Assembly (NCBI GenBank): GCA_028023455.1 | Contig: JAQFVV010006312.1 | Span: forward strand, 3,273,835-3,337,834 | Direction: 5' to 3' | Length of the DNA stretch: 64,000 nucleotides | Source: Epiperipatus broadwayi | Lineage: Eukaryota; Onychophora; Udeonychophora; Euonychophora; Peripatidae | Part shown: positions 25,950 to 37,680 of the stretch, in pieces | Layout: each line of letters opens with the position of its first letter | Position numbering within the stretch: the first letter of the stretch is position 1 | Made by a program: the position numbers and the translations under genes | The notes under the pieces: generated by a model | The model's database searches: none | Told to the model about the DNA's origin: nothing | What the model saw: the letters and a program-made list of their open reading frames with translations, nothing else

Positions 25950-28320
25950 TAAAACTTATGTCTAAATCTAGAAAAAGGAATAAATCAATTAATTTTCTAT
26001 ACAAAATATAAATATAAAAAGATTGTTCCTAAAAATTTTCAGCTAAAACTTTCAATTAATTCCCAAAATCTAAAAAAAATACTCAGAAAAAGAGGTATAT
26101 TAAAAGAAAAAATAAAAGCTCAAAGTTTTATAAAATATTATGATTCTTAATAACTTAAAGAGTTTATTAAAAAATAAACATAGTGATAAAGATTTAAACC
26201 TGTGAGTGCATATCAAACTTATAATTGCACATTGTAAATAGAAATTCAATATCACTTAAAATAAAGACCTTACAAATTATTTTAATTAGTAAAAAAGCAT
26301 TGTAAATTACAATGAATGCCACAGAAGTTTGTAAAATTATGTGTGCATATTAAATTCTTTACAGCACTCTATGTTAAAAATATTACTTCCAAATATCTAT
26401 TTCAATGGTGAAATTTCTATTTTGGAAAAAAGTATTAAACTTCACCATGATACCATGTAATATCTCTTTATTAGACACATTTGAAATAGTTAAGAGAATT
26501 AATCAACAATTGCCTCTCTAAAAAAACAATATAATTATGTTGGAGAATAAAAAGAATGCTTAATATACACCAGGAACTGAAATTAAGTATGATTTCTTTG
26601 AGAGAGAAATAAATCTCTCAAACTTGACAAATCTATAATCATTCTTCCTACTAGTAATGAATTTTCAACAGTTGTGATAGATACTAGTGATTATAATAAC
26701 AAAATAAATAGATTAATCACAGTAGGACAATACAAAAAAAATACAAAAAATCCTATACCATAAATACATATAGTTACCTGCTTTAATCAAAAAGCTTCAC
26801 AGATCTTGTACTGATACATAAAATAGAAAGTAATATATTCTAGACCAAAATTTATAAAGATTATGGTCTCTATTAAAACCTATTATTAGTTATATAAATT
26901 TACTTTGTCAAATATTGTCAAGATTTCAGCCTAAAATTTTATCTTTAGATATATAAAACATAGTACTTTGTCAGGGAATCTAAGCACTTTTGTGAAATTA
27001 ACAACATAAAAAAATATATAACTTAGTGAATATAAATGTAGAAAGATTCTTTTAAAATGTATACAGTGATGAAGCATTGTTTAACATAATAAAAATATTA
27101 AATGAGAATGATAGAAAACAAACCAGAAGAACTTCCTATTGTTAGTATTCCATAACACTTAACATTTTTCATAAGAACATATTTTTAATACAACATAAAA
27201 TTCTTCTAATAAAATCATGGTATGCCTATGGAATTACTATTGCAACCCCCTCCTAATTAACATAATTAAGAAACTTGAAATCACTGTCATAAATTCCATA
27301 TCCACCAAAAGTTTGACTTTGCTATATGATGATATATTTACTGTATAGCAAAATGCTGAAGCATATAACATATCTTTTTTAATTAAAGTCACAAAATAAT
27401 TTCAATAAAATATTGGTATTATTAGATGTTCTTATAAGTCTTTCATAAGAAAAATCACCATACATAAGAAATTACTTAGTTTTTACATCTATTCATAACA
27501 AAAACACAAAAATTAAAGTTATACTGTTACAATTAACTAAATAAAATAAGTTTGTTTAAGAGCAAATGACTTAGGAAAATGTGAAGAAATGTCATGCATT
27601 TTTTATCATTAAAAAGAAATCTTAAACAGGCACCAAAAAATATGAAATGAAAAACAATGATAGGTACATCATAGGATTCAAGCAATTAAAAAAAATGCAA
27701 TCAATATAATATCAAAACAGCTTTTCAGAGGATACTGCAAGGAATTCTAGCCTTTACCAATGCTAAACCTGAAATGCTGAAAACAATAACCACATCTACA
27801 AAATATCTCATATATATAAAAAACCACATTCACATGTATATCATTAAAACTAGTTGTTCCACCAAAACAAGTAAAAAAATATAAAATAATGATTAGAGAA
27901 AAAAATAGATGTATTAAAAGTAGCTGTCAATGCTTGTAATAATTGCAAAAACACAAGAATCTTGGGAGGGAGGTAAAAATAAAAAAAATGAAGAACTTGT
28001 TCTCCTAAGTCAGCACAGTGGGATAACTTATAATGCTTAAAAGCACTTATTTACTTTATCTTTAAAAATGGAGAAATCAAGAGAATCCTATAATTATATA
28101 AATTTTTTACTGATATTTTTATTAGATAGAATAGCCTAGTCAGTTGTCAAACATCATTTTAAAGTGGATATTCATGAATCTAAAGGTTACTTTTTTGATT
28201 CTCATAAAACTACTGTGACTGATCGATTTCTAGCACATAAAGAAGAGACGAGAATATCAGTTAATACATTGTGCTATATTTTAATCTCTGTGAGATTAGT
28301 GATAGCTGAATATATTTTGA
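25950..28320 (+). pseudogene. Near full-length but decayed Penelope-like element
   Basis: Frame-hopping translation on the plus strand gives PLE blocks in the right order. An N-terminal basic segment lies at about 26,025-26,110 (KNFQLKLSINSQNLKKILRK). Then comes LDKSIIILPTSNEFSTVVID with TSDYNNKINRL at about 26,615-26,710. A decayed RT follows, with LYDDIFTV near 27,330 where the family has YVDD. A C-terminal segment KVDIHESKG...VTDRFLAHKEE lies at about 28,160-28,250. No open frame longer than 60 codons survives. It is followed at 28,383 by a palindrome with a hammerhead-like core. Confidence 0.65.
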
Positions 28321-28382
28321 AAAACATCACATGATCACTATCTCCCATTCTTGCTCATAACTGTTGTTAAAATAGGCAAAAA

Positions 28383-28636
28383 TCTCTCCATACAGTAGTG
28401 CCACTCAAAGCAAGACAGAGTAATCAATGGATGCCAAAAGCCTTGTGCATAAAATCCTAAGATCTAAATGTAGTGCTCTCAGATTCAAGGCTCATCACTG
28501 ATGAAGATCACAAGCCAGAAACTAGTTTGGGGATATTGGATGAGTAGGCACTAGATGAAAATTTTATGCACAAGCCTTCTGGAATCCATTGATTACTGCT
28601 GTCTTGCTTTGAGTGGCAGTACTGTATAAAGAGAGT
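28383..28636. repeat. Foldback downstream of a PLE
   Basis: Arms 28,383-28,476 and 28,547-28,636 are roughly 90% reverse complements (GCCACTCAAAGCAAGACAG near-identical in both orientations), with a ~70 nt loop that contains the hammerhead-like motif described separately. It sits about 60 bp after the last PLE homology, so it may be the PLE terminal repeat in inverted arrangement. Confidence 0.75.
28491..28544 (+). ncRNA. Hammerhead-ribozyme-like motif, degenerate
   Basis: CTGATGA (28,498-28,504) and GAAAC (28,518-28,522) have the spacing of the hammerhead core. The outer flanks CTCATC (28,491-28,496) and GATGAG (28,539-28,544) pair perfectly as a stem I. Stem II (AGATCACAAGCCA) pairs poorly and the expected UH cleavage dinucleotide before the 3' flank reads TG, so this copy is probably inactive. 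Hammerheads are known in terminal repeats of Penelope-like elements; the neighbouring PLE supports the reading. Confidence 0.4.
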
Positions 28637-28639
28637 TTC

Positions 28640-29673
28640 GCATATTTTGAAAAACATATTAAAAGTATGAAATTTTATAAAAATATTTATCTGTTAACTA
28701 AATATAAAAATAGTCCAATGTGTAACTACAATTAGAATGAAATCCAGGCAAATGTTTTTGATTAGTTAATATTGATTTTTTTGTCTTATATAATAGTGTA
28801 CTAAAATTAAAATCTGTGGCCATATTATTTACTATGTTTTTTTTGTGTGGAAAATGAACGTGCATATAATTGTAATTTTCGGTTTTATGTGTTTTTCGTA
28901 GTTGAGAATTATTATGTATGAATATATTATTCACACTAGATATGGATAACAATTTTGATCTAATTTTTAAGTATATAGTCATTGTAACGTAGTCATTATA
29001 ATGATATGTTATCTGATTTAAAATGGCTCAGAAAGTTATTTCAATTACAGACAGTTCAGAATAATGATATTCTACTTGTCATAGCTTAACAAGATAAACA
29101 TACTTCTGCAAAAATCTGAAACATTCCTTCTGTATTGTAGTTTTAATAATATGAAAAGCCTTTTTTAAAGGTTGCATTATAGAAAGTATATTTTGTTATA
29201 TATGTGTGTGTATGTATGTGTGTTAGTAAAATATTATATATACAAATAAAATAAAAAAACTCTGAAATAATTATAATATTTAAAATATGATATAAAACAA
29301 TAAATATATAGTCAGCTTTCATTATGTATATCATCATGAATAGCATTTTACAGTTAATATTTAAATTTTTTTTTAAAAATCTTATTAAAGTCACTCAACA
29401 TTAATATTCTCACGTGAATGCCTAACTTTCCATAATTTATGTATATTAACACAATTACAATGTTTATGTAATAAATTGTCTGTCGTATTTATAAAATATG
29501 ACTCGGATTTTTCTTTTATTCAAATCGTTTTCCACATGTAAATTAAAAACACTCTCAAAACAAAAAATTTCACTACAAATAGCTGCATATTCTGAAAATA
29601 CAGATTTATATATATCTACACAGAATCTCGCAATTTAAAGTACACGTTCATGAATTCTCTTTTTCAGTGCACA
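28640..29673. other. Unassigned AT-rich DNA
   Basis: Minus-strand ORFs at 28,698-28,982 and 29,143-29,394 have no recognisable domain and are rich in residues expected from AT-rich noise. Nothing supported. Confidence 0.5.
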
Positions 29674-29817
29674 TTACAACTCAGCAAAGTAACGGAACCC
29701 ACACCCGACTTTATATTTGTTGTTATCAACAGCATCTATTCTATTAATAAATTGATCTAACAATATTTGACCCAACATTAAATACATTAAAAGAAGAAGA
29801 ACCAATGATAAAGTCAT
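29674..29817 (-). CDS. Candidate small secreted peptide, or last exon of one; hypothetical
   Basis: Starting at the internal ATG at 29,817, the frame encodes 47 residues. MTLSLVLLLLMYLMLGQILL has the length and hydrophobic profile of a signal peptide and is followed by a polar segment ending NNKYKVGCGFRYFAEL and a stop. The 40 upstream residues in the same frame are Ile/Tyr/Asn-rich and look like translated AT-repeat intron or noise, so the internal ATG is preferred. A 3' splice-like TTAG lies shortly upstream. I do not recognise a family. It could equally be chance, as the window has many leucine-rich frames, so confidence is low. Confidence 0.25.
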   Translation of the reverse strand: MTLSLVLLLLMYLMLGQILLDQFINRIDAVDNNKYKVGCGFRYFAEL

Positions 29818-30031
29818 GCTACATACTCTATTGCTAATATATGATAAAAATATGTGTTTTCTATTCAATATTATATATATATATATGTGTAAATTTATAT
29901 AATGTTTACAAGATAATTTTCCTTTTATATTATTCATTTAGTAATCCATTAATATATCTGCTTGGATCTAGAACGTCGTATTGACCCGAGACACAATTTT
30001 CACAATAACTTCAGTTTTAATTATGTTAGAG

Positions 30032-30077
<46 letters not shown>

Positions 30078-30078
30078 C

Positions 30079-30120
<42 letters not shown>

Positions 30121-32590
30121 TAGAAAATAGAAAAACTAAGGAAAACAATAAGTCTAAGACAAATAGTGATAACTATTTAAAAAAATAAGGCAAAAAAGAA
30201 ATTTCAACATCCGAAATAATTATTACTTTATTGTTTGTTCATAATTTCTAATTCATCATTAACTAAGTTTAAATTATATCTTCAGTGATAATTTCTGTGT
30301 ATTCCTCACAAAATTACCTTACAAACCATATATAATATGTCTTATCTGAGATAATCTATAGCTTCAGAATCTCCAAAAGTATTCACATTAAGAATTCTTC
30401 ATTTTTATTTTCTACTCAAAAATTACTAATTGTCAAAAGTGTCTATAAGAAAAAGATTCATCCTAATAAAAGATACAAAACAAATTATTTCCATAATATA
30501 GATATGTATTTGTCATAGCAATTGGCTTCTTGTCTATCTAAAACTAGAAATTGAAGGTTACTGTTTGTATCACTGAGAAAATGGGTTTCATCTTTTCATT
30601 TTATATTTTTTTGTGTATATCAGTGATGTTTATATTTTTTATGCACACCAGTGATGCTGTCTTGTTATATTTATTGTATCACATAGATATAATTTATTTG
30701 CATATAGTCCATTTGTTAGCTATAGACTTGAAAATAATGTGATGAAACATATAGCAAAACTAGAGTGCCTCCACATCATGAGTGTCAAGGCATAGGCAAG
30801 AATCAGAATTTGATTATTTGCCTGCATATGCAATCTTTCTGTACATTTAATTATTAGTTTTGTAAATTATTACTTGTAAACACAAACACACCATATAAAC
30901 ATAATAATAAATAATAAATTATTAAACTTGTTGAGAAACATTATTTTTATAAAATAAGTTTATTTTTATACAATAAGTGGATTAGAACTTACAAAATTAC
31001 TGTAGATATAAATTCATATGAGCATATATAAATATATAATTTATATAGACACATACCACTACAAACTCAAATCAATAAAAATTAAATCATTTTTTCAAAT
31101 AATTGAAAAGAAATTAAAATATTGTTTAAAAAACTAAAAAATTAAAAATGTATACTTACAAGCTTGATATTCTGCTTACGTTTAGACTTTATTGAATGCC
31201 TTGTTTGTGAATCAGAGTATTTTTATTTATTTGAAGGCTGATAATTGTTTTCTGTCTTTATCGCTTTGTGGAAATTACAAAATTGATGAAAAAAATTAAA
31301 TGTGCCGGTTCCAAAAAAAATTAATAAAAAATACAAATTTCATTGGATTTTTTTGTTAAAAACATCTTTAGAAAGCTACATCAGAAATCTATCAAATGTC
31401 CATCTTTTTGTTGATATCATTTTTATAGTTTTTACATCATTAAAAAAGAAAACAACATTTCAACCAATCAAATAAAGACATGCAGGATACCCACTTGAAG
31501 AGCGAAAGGAGATATATTTTAATATCTGACTTTTTATTACGTTGAAATTTACACAACATATTATTTATAAATTTAAATATTTAAATCCAGCTAGTTTGTT
31601 CTTATAAGGAATATTTAACTTGGAATGTTCAAATTCCCTAATTAATACAGGTTTTATGACCATTTTATAATTAATTATAATATATTTCCCTTATGAAATT
31701 AAATCATAATATTTTATTTTATGTATAAATTATCTTCAGAAATAACTCATTTCAAGTCATCAATTCTACTTAATTTATATTAAAAATATATTGTACTATA
31801 ACCAATATTCTAGAAATAAACACATTATCAACATATTAATACCAAATTGAGGGAGAACACTCTTAAGATATTCTCTTCATACTGTGACAACATATAACTG
31901 CATACTCAGTAACACAGTTTTTAAAATTCATCCATTTTATACAATTGATTTACAGATATGATATTCTAATTTTAGTCAATAAATATTAATAAATTCTCAA
32001 ACAACAAAGTTTAAACTAGCATCTTTTTTTAATTATATAAGCATTGATCAATCACATGAATAGATTCTTTTCATTTTATACACCCATAAATCTTATAACA
32101 TCCAAAATAAATAATCTATCTTCTTCAGCCAAAATTAGCTTAATAATATAATAGAGATTTTTATATATATATTAACCCTTAAACCACTAATTATATTATT
32201 GGTTGTATGAGGTAAAAATCAAATCTTTTAATTGGCCAACTCACAAACTGAAGACAAAGCCTATTGTTAAAACATATTCGCCTATAATATTAAATTCAAC
32301 TCAGATACGTTTATAAAAAGTATATTACTAATTTTTCAGGTTATGAAGAGAACGAAAGTTCTTTCAAAAATAAATTGCTATTTATTTATTCTAAAATATT
32401 CAATTTCGGCAACATAAAAGCTATAATATAAACAAAAAGGTCGACTTTTACGTTATAGAAAAGTAAATATTTCTTTTTACTAAATCTTAAATATTTTTAC
32501 TAAAATCTTCAATATTTTTCAAAAATAATTTTGTTTTTTTAGTATTCTCTCTGAAAATAATTTGTAATTTCTCAAAATATTCTTTTATAA
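29818..32590. other. Unassigned AT-rich DNA with AT microsatellites
   Basis: (AT)n runs at 30,033-30,075 and about 30,082-30,117 are set in a small palindrome (GAGCAATATAT / ATATTGCT). The 63-aa hydrophobic frame at 30,551-30,742 is probably T-rich noise. No gene is supported. Confidence 0.5.
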
Positions 32591-32599
32591 TAATTTAAA

Positions 32600-32920
32600 T
32601 CATATTCAAAATGAAAATCTCAGCGTTTTTCTTTATTTTCTTTGATCAGGCGGTTTCTTTGTTCTTTCCAGCCAATCAGAATGTCTTTTTCGGCTGAGAG
32701 CATGCTAAGAACCAATCACAAGTAATGTTCTTTCTTTGTTTAGGTTTAAATGCATTTTTTTTATTTTTTACTTGTAAAATAATTCGGAAGAGGGCACCAT
32801 CTTACAGAACTTTTAAAAACCTATTCAATACCTGCCTAACGAATATTTTAGCATAAGAACTGGCAGAGTTAGAGTGACATCAGATGTTGACGAGGAGCTT
32901 CATAAGAGGCGGGAAAAGGG
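32600..32920. promoter_or_regulatory. Promoter-like patch with CCAAT and E2F-like sites
   Basis: This segment is less AT-rich than its surroundings. It holds two CCAAT boxes in the same orientation, CCAATCAGA (32,672-32,680) and CCAATCACA (32,712-32,720), 40 bp apart, and a GGCGGGAAAA (32,908-32,917) matching the E2F consensus. Such combinations are typical of proliferation-linked animal promoters. No start codon or exon can be tied to it on either strand, and part of it touches the next foldback. Motif matches alone are weak evidence. Confidence 0.3.
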
Positions 32921-33183
32921 TTAAATGCTTTTGGCTGTGCACTAAAAAGAAATAAAGTAATTGTTTTTTCAACCACAACTGGAGTTTCTAGATTTAATAT
33001 GAAGTAAAAGTGTGGGGGGGGGGAGGTAATTAAGTTAATACCTTCTTATAAAAATAAAAAATGACTTAATTAATTTTTATATCTACCATGCTTTTATTTC
33101 ACATTAAATCTAAAAACTCCAATTGTGGTTGAAAGAACAATTATAGTGTTTTTATTTAGTACACATTCAATAAAAGCATTTAA
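32921..33183. repeat. Foldback element
   Basis: Arms 32,921-33,010 and 33,091-33,183 are imperfect reverse complements, with the best block CAACCACAACTGGAGTTTCT against its complement. The loop includes a poly-G run (33,013-33,021) and a smaller inner palindrome around CTTAATTAA. No coding capacity. Confidence 0.75.
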
Positions 33184-33759
33184 TATTAAAAAAATATATA
33201 TCAATTATTTTTCAGTTTTTAATATTGGCACAGTAAATAAAAATGTAAAAGTATAATGTACTTTAAATTGACTGGACAATATATATATATATCACATCAC
33301 TAGATATTTCTGCCTTCTTAAAATGTATATCCCTTATGTATATATCATATTTAGTATGTGTACATATGTATATACTGTAAATGTATGTTTTAATTAATAT
33401 ATATTTTATTATTTTAGTTTTAGTTTTTTTTTTTTTTGCGAATATGAGTGTCTTTTGTAATGTATTTGATTTTTTTCTCATATAAACAGGACTTTTTTCT
33501 AGTATCTCTGCATTCTTTTTTTAAATAATAGTTTATTTTGTGTGGTATTTGCCTTTTGCATTGCACTGAATTTATAAATAATTACAGGTCAAAATAGAAA
33601 AAATATGTAATATAGAATGGCTCAAATCTATAAATTGTTTTTTTATTTTTAAAAGTTTATTTCTAATTAACTATTGTAGTTTTTACAAGTTACTATTTAT
33701 ATAAATGTATTATTTATAGTATAGTAATCTTTATAATCAAATATTTTTTTCAAAATTAA

Positions 33760-34680
33760 ATCAGATCTTTATTACTTACTGATCATTCTAACTGTCTTTT
33801 TGCTTCTCCAAAGTGAAAGGTTTTATTCATTTGTTTTCATTTAGAAGTTTCAAAAAAAACATTTTATAATGGTACAGAATGGGAGGGATTTGTGCACATT
33901 ACAATTGTTTTTAAGCTTTTGTATGTTTAGGAAGGCAGCATTTTATAATATTGTTTTTACTGAATAGATTGTAGAAAACCTATTTTCAATGGCATGTTCC
34001 TTTACTTATTGACCATTGCAATTACCATTTTGCTTTTGCAAAATGAAAATTTATGTTTCATTTATTTTTATTCTTAAACTTCAAATAATTTGACAACAAA
34101 AAGTGTGGAATTTTATCCACCCACTGCTCTTTACTTCTGAAAGTGATTATTGTAATTTTTTGTCAAATTGCATGTTCCGCTACTTACTAATAATGTTTTT
34201 ATCAAATATATGTTTATTTTAAATTTTAATTCAGGTTTTAATCAAATGTTAAATTGAAACAAAAAAAGAAATATTTTCTTGTATGCATATTGCTTAAAAT
34301 ATTGTAATTCTTTTTATATATTTGCCATCAACATGTGTGAAATTTATCCACCCACTTCTTATTTCTGAAAGTAATTACTCTAACTTTTTTCCAAACTGCA
34401 TGACCAGCTCTCTACTAACAAAAACTGCACTTGTAAATTATGTTTTTTATTAAATATAATAAATATATTTATTTAAATTTTAATATGAGTTTTAATCAAA
34501 TCATTACATTGAAACAAATTACCAAAGGAAATATATATATTTCTTGTATTTGTATTGCTTAAAACTGCTCTTTATTTTTGTAAGTAATTATCTTTAGTAA
34601 ATTAAAATGTTATTAAATTAAAAAAAACAATGCTTTCTTGCAATCATTATTTAAAACAAATGCACATTCTAATAGTAATT
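33760..34680. repeat. Degenerate tandem repeat, ~235-250 bp period
   Basis: Related blocks recur at a near-constant spacing. TTACTTACTGATCATT with CTTTTTGCTTCTCCAAAGTG near 33,773 matches TTACTTATTGACCATT with TTTTGCTTTTGCAAAATG near 34,004. GTGTGGAATTTTATCCACCC near 34,102 matches GTGTGAAATTTATCCACCC near 34,333. TTTTAATCAAAT...TTGAAAC near 34,236 matches 34,491. I count about four diverged units. Satellite-like; no gene seen. Confidence 0.65.
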
Positions 34681-35549
34681 GTTAATAGTAATATGTGAAA
34701 TTATTGAATATTTTTCTTATTTCCCCCACTCTCTTTTGCATATCTATAAAACTTATTGACATATACTGAAAAGATGAGTGTTTCAAATGGAATATGCTGG
34801 TATAACTTAGTTATATATCAATTTTTAAACAATTTCATTGAATTTAAATATATTAAACTTTGATTTTAAAATTTTCATTCTACCTTGAAATAGATCAAAA
34901 GTTAACAAACAAACAAACTGATTTTTCAAAATCAATAAAAGCATTTAAAAATATGCAAAATTTAAAAATCCAACCGTAGTGTAATAGATAAATTTTCTTC
35001 ATATACTTTTAAATTTCCAAAATCATTACCATATTAACTGGTATTTCTGAGTACATTTTATATAAAATAAAAATGGAGAGAATATAATACAGTTAACTAT
35101 AATATCATCATAAAAAAAATTTCAACTAGGGATTTTGTACATCTTACACCAAAGGTTCCTCATATGTATGTATTGGCAGGATTTAGAACATTTTTATTTA
35201 AAAATAAAATATTGTGTAAATTTTAAAGATGTATTATTTAGTGTGGAATATATGTTAATAAATTATTGAATGTAAGATAAAACAGAAAAGCTATTTTATA
35301 TACAATATATAAAATTATTTATAAATCTAGGGAAAAAAAATTGAAGAGAAAATGTATACTTTGTTATCATGTATAAATAATAGAATGTGCAACATGATTA
35401 CACTATGGGGTTCTTTTAATTTTAATGTTTTACTTAATGGTGGATCAAATACTGTTAGATTGATTATTAATAATTAGAAAGCAAGTCATAGATAATGTGA
35501 AATTACTTTTATAAGCTTGTAGTTACAAAAATTCAATACAGAGAGCATA
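34681..35549. other. Unassigned AT-rich DNA
   Basis: No gene, RNA or element end recognised. Confidence 0.5.
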
Positions 35550-35824
35550 TCAACAGCTCAAACAAGCTCTTAATTAATAAGTGCGGTATGAGAAAATATT
35601 TAAAATCTCTATCCAGAATATTCTCATCTCCAGATCAACTGGTTTTGAGCTTATGGCTCATGTCAGTTTATGTTTAAGATCTACTGTCTAAATATTCTAG
35701 CTCTCCACTGATGTGAGCCATAAGCTCGAAACCGGTTAGTCTGGAGGTGAGAATGTTCTGGATAGAGATTTTAAATATTTTCTCGTACTGTTCTTATTAA
35801 TTAAGAGCTTGTTTGAGCTATTGA
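35550..35824. repeat. Foldback with 118-bp arms and a hammerhead-like core
   Basis: Arms 35,550-35,667 and 35,707-35,824 are about 90% reverse complements over their whole length (GCTCAAACAAGCTCTTAATT at the outer end of each), with a ~39 nt loop. The inner end of the right arm carries the hammerhead-like motif; the left arm carries the same motif on the minus strand with its GAAA changed to AAAA. The 61-aa minus-strand frame that starts here is a by-product of the repeat. Confidence 0.85.
35703..35746 (+). ncRNA. Hammerhead-ribozyme-like motif (type I layout)
   Basis: All parts of a minimal hammerhead lie in order. Stem I flanks CTCCA (35,703-35,707) and TGGAG (35,742-35,746) pair 5/5. CTGATG (35,708-35,713) opens the core. 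Stem II is GAGC (35,715-35,718) with GCTC (35,724-35,727) and a CATAA loop. GAAAC (35,728-35,732) follows, with a very short stem III ending in the cleavage triplet GTC (35,739-35,741). One conserved core base deviates: the A after CTGATG is T (35,714), which should reduce or abolish cleavage. The minimal stem III is the form reported for PLE-associated hammerheads. Confidence 0.5.
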
Positions 35825-36360
35825 TTATTAATGGAAAGAATGTTGTTGGTAATAACGAATTGTATATATAAAGAAATGTACTAATGTAGGTTAAGTTACT
35901 TTGGTGAGTGAAAATGTGCATTGAAAAAGGAATTCATGAACATGGACTTTTTATAATAAATTGTGATATTATAGAAATGGGTTTAAATGTGTATCTTCAG
36001 AACATTCAGTTATTTATAATGGAAGGATTTGCTTTGAGAGTGTTTTTTATTTTATATGTAGAAAAAAATCAGAAAAAATGGAATAGCAAAATGACATATT
36101 TTGTAAATATGTCAAAGAATTTATTAGATAAACAATGTAATTGTAATAACATACATAAATTATGAAATGTTGACCACTTAAGTAAAATCATTAATGTTGT
36201 GTTACATTCCTGAGATATTTTGTTTTAATTTTAAATTTTATCTGTAAAATACAACTCAGAATGATAGACATGTCATAAGCTGGCTGTAGCTAATATCTAT
36301 CTGTAAATATTAATATTTTGAATATTGAAGAGTATATTCCAAAGTTTTTTGCTTACTATA
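35825..36360. other. Unassigned DNA
   Basis: An 85-aa plus-strand open frame (35,908-36,165) has a reasonably mixed composition but no motif or family I recognise, and no splice-linked partner. Treated as unsupported. Confidence 0.4.
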
Positions 36361-36570
36361 TATATATGTTAAAACGAAGATTTGCACGGGTTAAATATAT
36401 AAAATACATATTTTGCGGGTTCATCCGTGTTAAAAACTTTTAATATCAATATACTGACGTTTCGACTTGGATGGCTTGTGTGACCAAGTCGAAACGTCAG
36501 TATATTGATATTAAAAGTTTTTAACACGGATGAACCCGCAAAATATGTATTTTATATATATATTTATTTA
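36361..36570. mobile_element. Foldback MITE, copy 2, perfect 70-bp arms
   Basis: Same family as 13,152-13,377, including the unpaired leader TGTTAAAACGAAGATTTGCA. Arms 36,401-36,470 and 36,484-36,553 are reverse complements without a mismatch by eye, around a 13-nt loop. The perfect arms point to a recent insertion or continuing arm homogenisation. Flanked by AT repeats on both sides. A fragment of the same end (AAAATACATATTTTGC) is found at 59,199-59,214. Confidence 0.9.
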
Positions 36571-37649
36571 TTTATCAGCAGCAGTTGTTTGAAAATGAGT
36601 GTGGCCATTCCAACAGTCAGAGTAAAAAATATTATTTATAAAATTGTCAAGATATTTAAATTGCTTCAAAATACTTGAATTCTGTGAATGCTAATTGGTA
36701 AAACAAAATTCTTATATGTTACATTCAAAAAATTAAGTCATTCTGTGTATTGTCTTTTAAAATAACAAACATAGTATAAGCATCAGCATGCTATAAATTC
36801 AGATTCAAAAAATATAAAAATCCTTCTTTCATTTTTAATCGATTCAAATTATAAATTTCATCACGATTCATTTTGTTATTAAATGGAATCGTGCGAAACA
36901 AGTAGTTAATTTTAATCACTTTTTTTTATTTTTTTTATCTTTGAACAAAATTTTAATTTTACAAAAATAGAAGTTTATAAAATTGACTTTTAAATTTCAA
37001 AACAACTTAAAATCAATATTTAAAACATATTATACAAACAAAGATAATTTCATAATAGTTAATTTTGAATCTCTATATTGACTTAATAATAGTTACTACA
37101 TAAAAAAATACTTGAACTACTTATGAATATTATAAATACTTTTATTGTTGATGATTGGATAGTCATTAAAAATTCAACGTGATTCCTCTTCTTTGCTTTA
37201 TGCCACAATAAATATTACTTTTAGTCATTATTTCATCTGTAATATTTTAATTATCTTCTACTCATTTTATTTATTGGCGCCAATTTGATTTAAATTTTTT
37301 AATCTATTTAAATATTTTCTAATATATGAAATAACTGCTTGAGCAATTAAAGATGTTTTATACATCAGTGCATAGCAATGATTCTTCTTATGGTGAATAG
37401 TTTTTAAATACAACGCACTTCTGAATAGTGAAAATTTCACTATATAATAACAAACTTCGTGATTACAGCTACCATACAAAATCAGTTACAATTTCTAAAC
37501 TGCCCATCAATACTAAATATTTTTTTTATATATTTAATATATAATTTTGGCTTTTTTCATGTGTTTTTATCTTTTGGCTCAATATAAAAGCTTTACTGTT
37601 TTATATTTTTTCTACTTGTTAGCACCCATAATGCTATTGTATTAACACG

Positions 37650-37680
<31 letters not shown>
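36571..37680. other. Unassigned AT-rich DNA before the gypsy element
   Basis: No gene recognised. It ends in an (AC)n(AT)n microsatellite at about 37,649-37,680, which is the target site of the LTR element. Confidence 0.5.

Noticed and set aside
30551-30742. Hydrophobic 63-aa ORF as a membrane peptide
   Set aside because: T-rich codons give Phe/Leu/Ile-rich translations by default in this DNA, and nothing else supports a gene.
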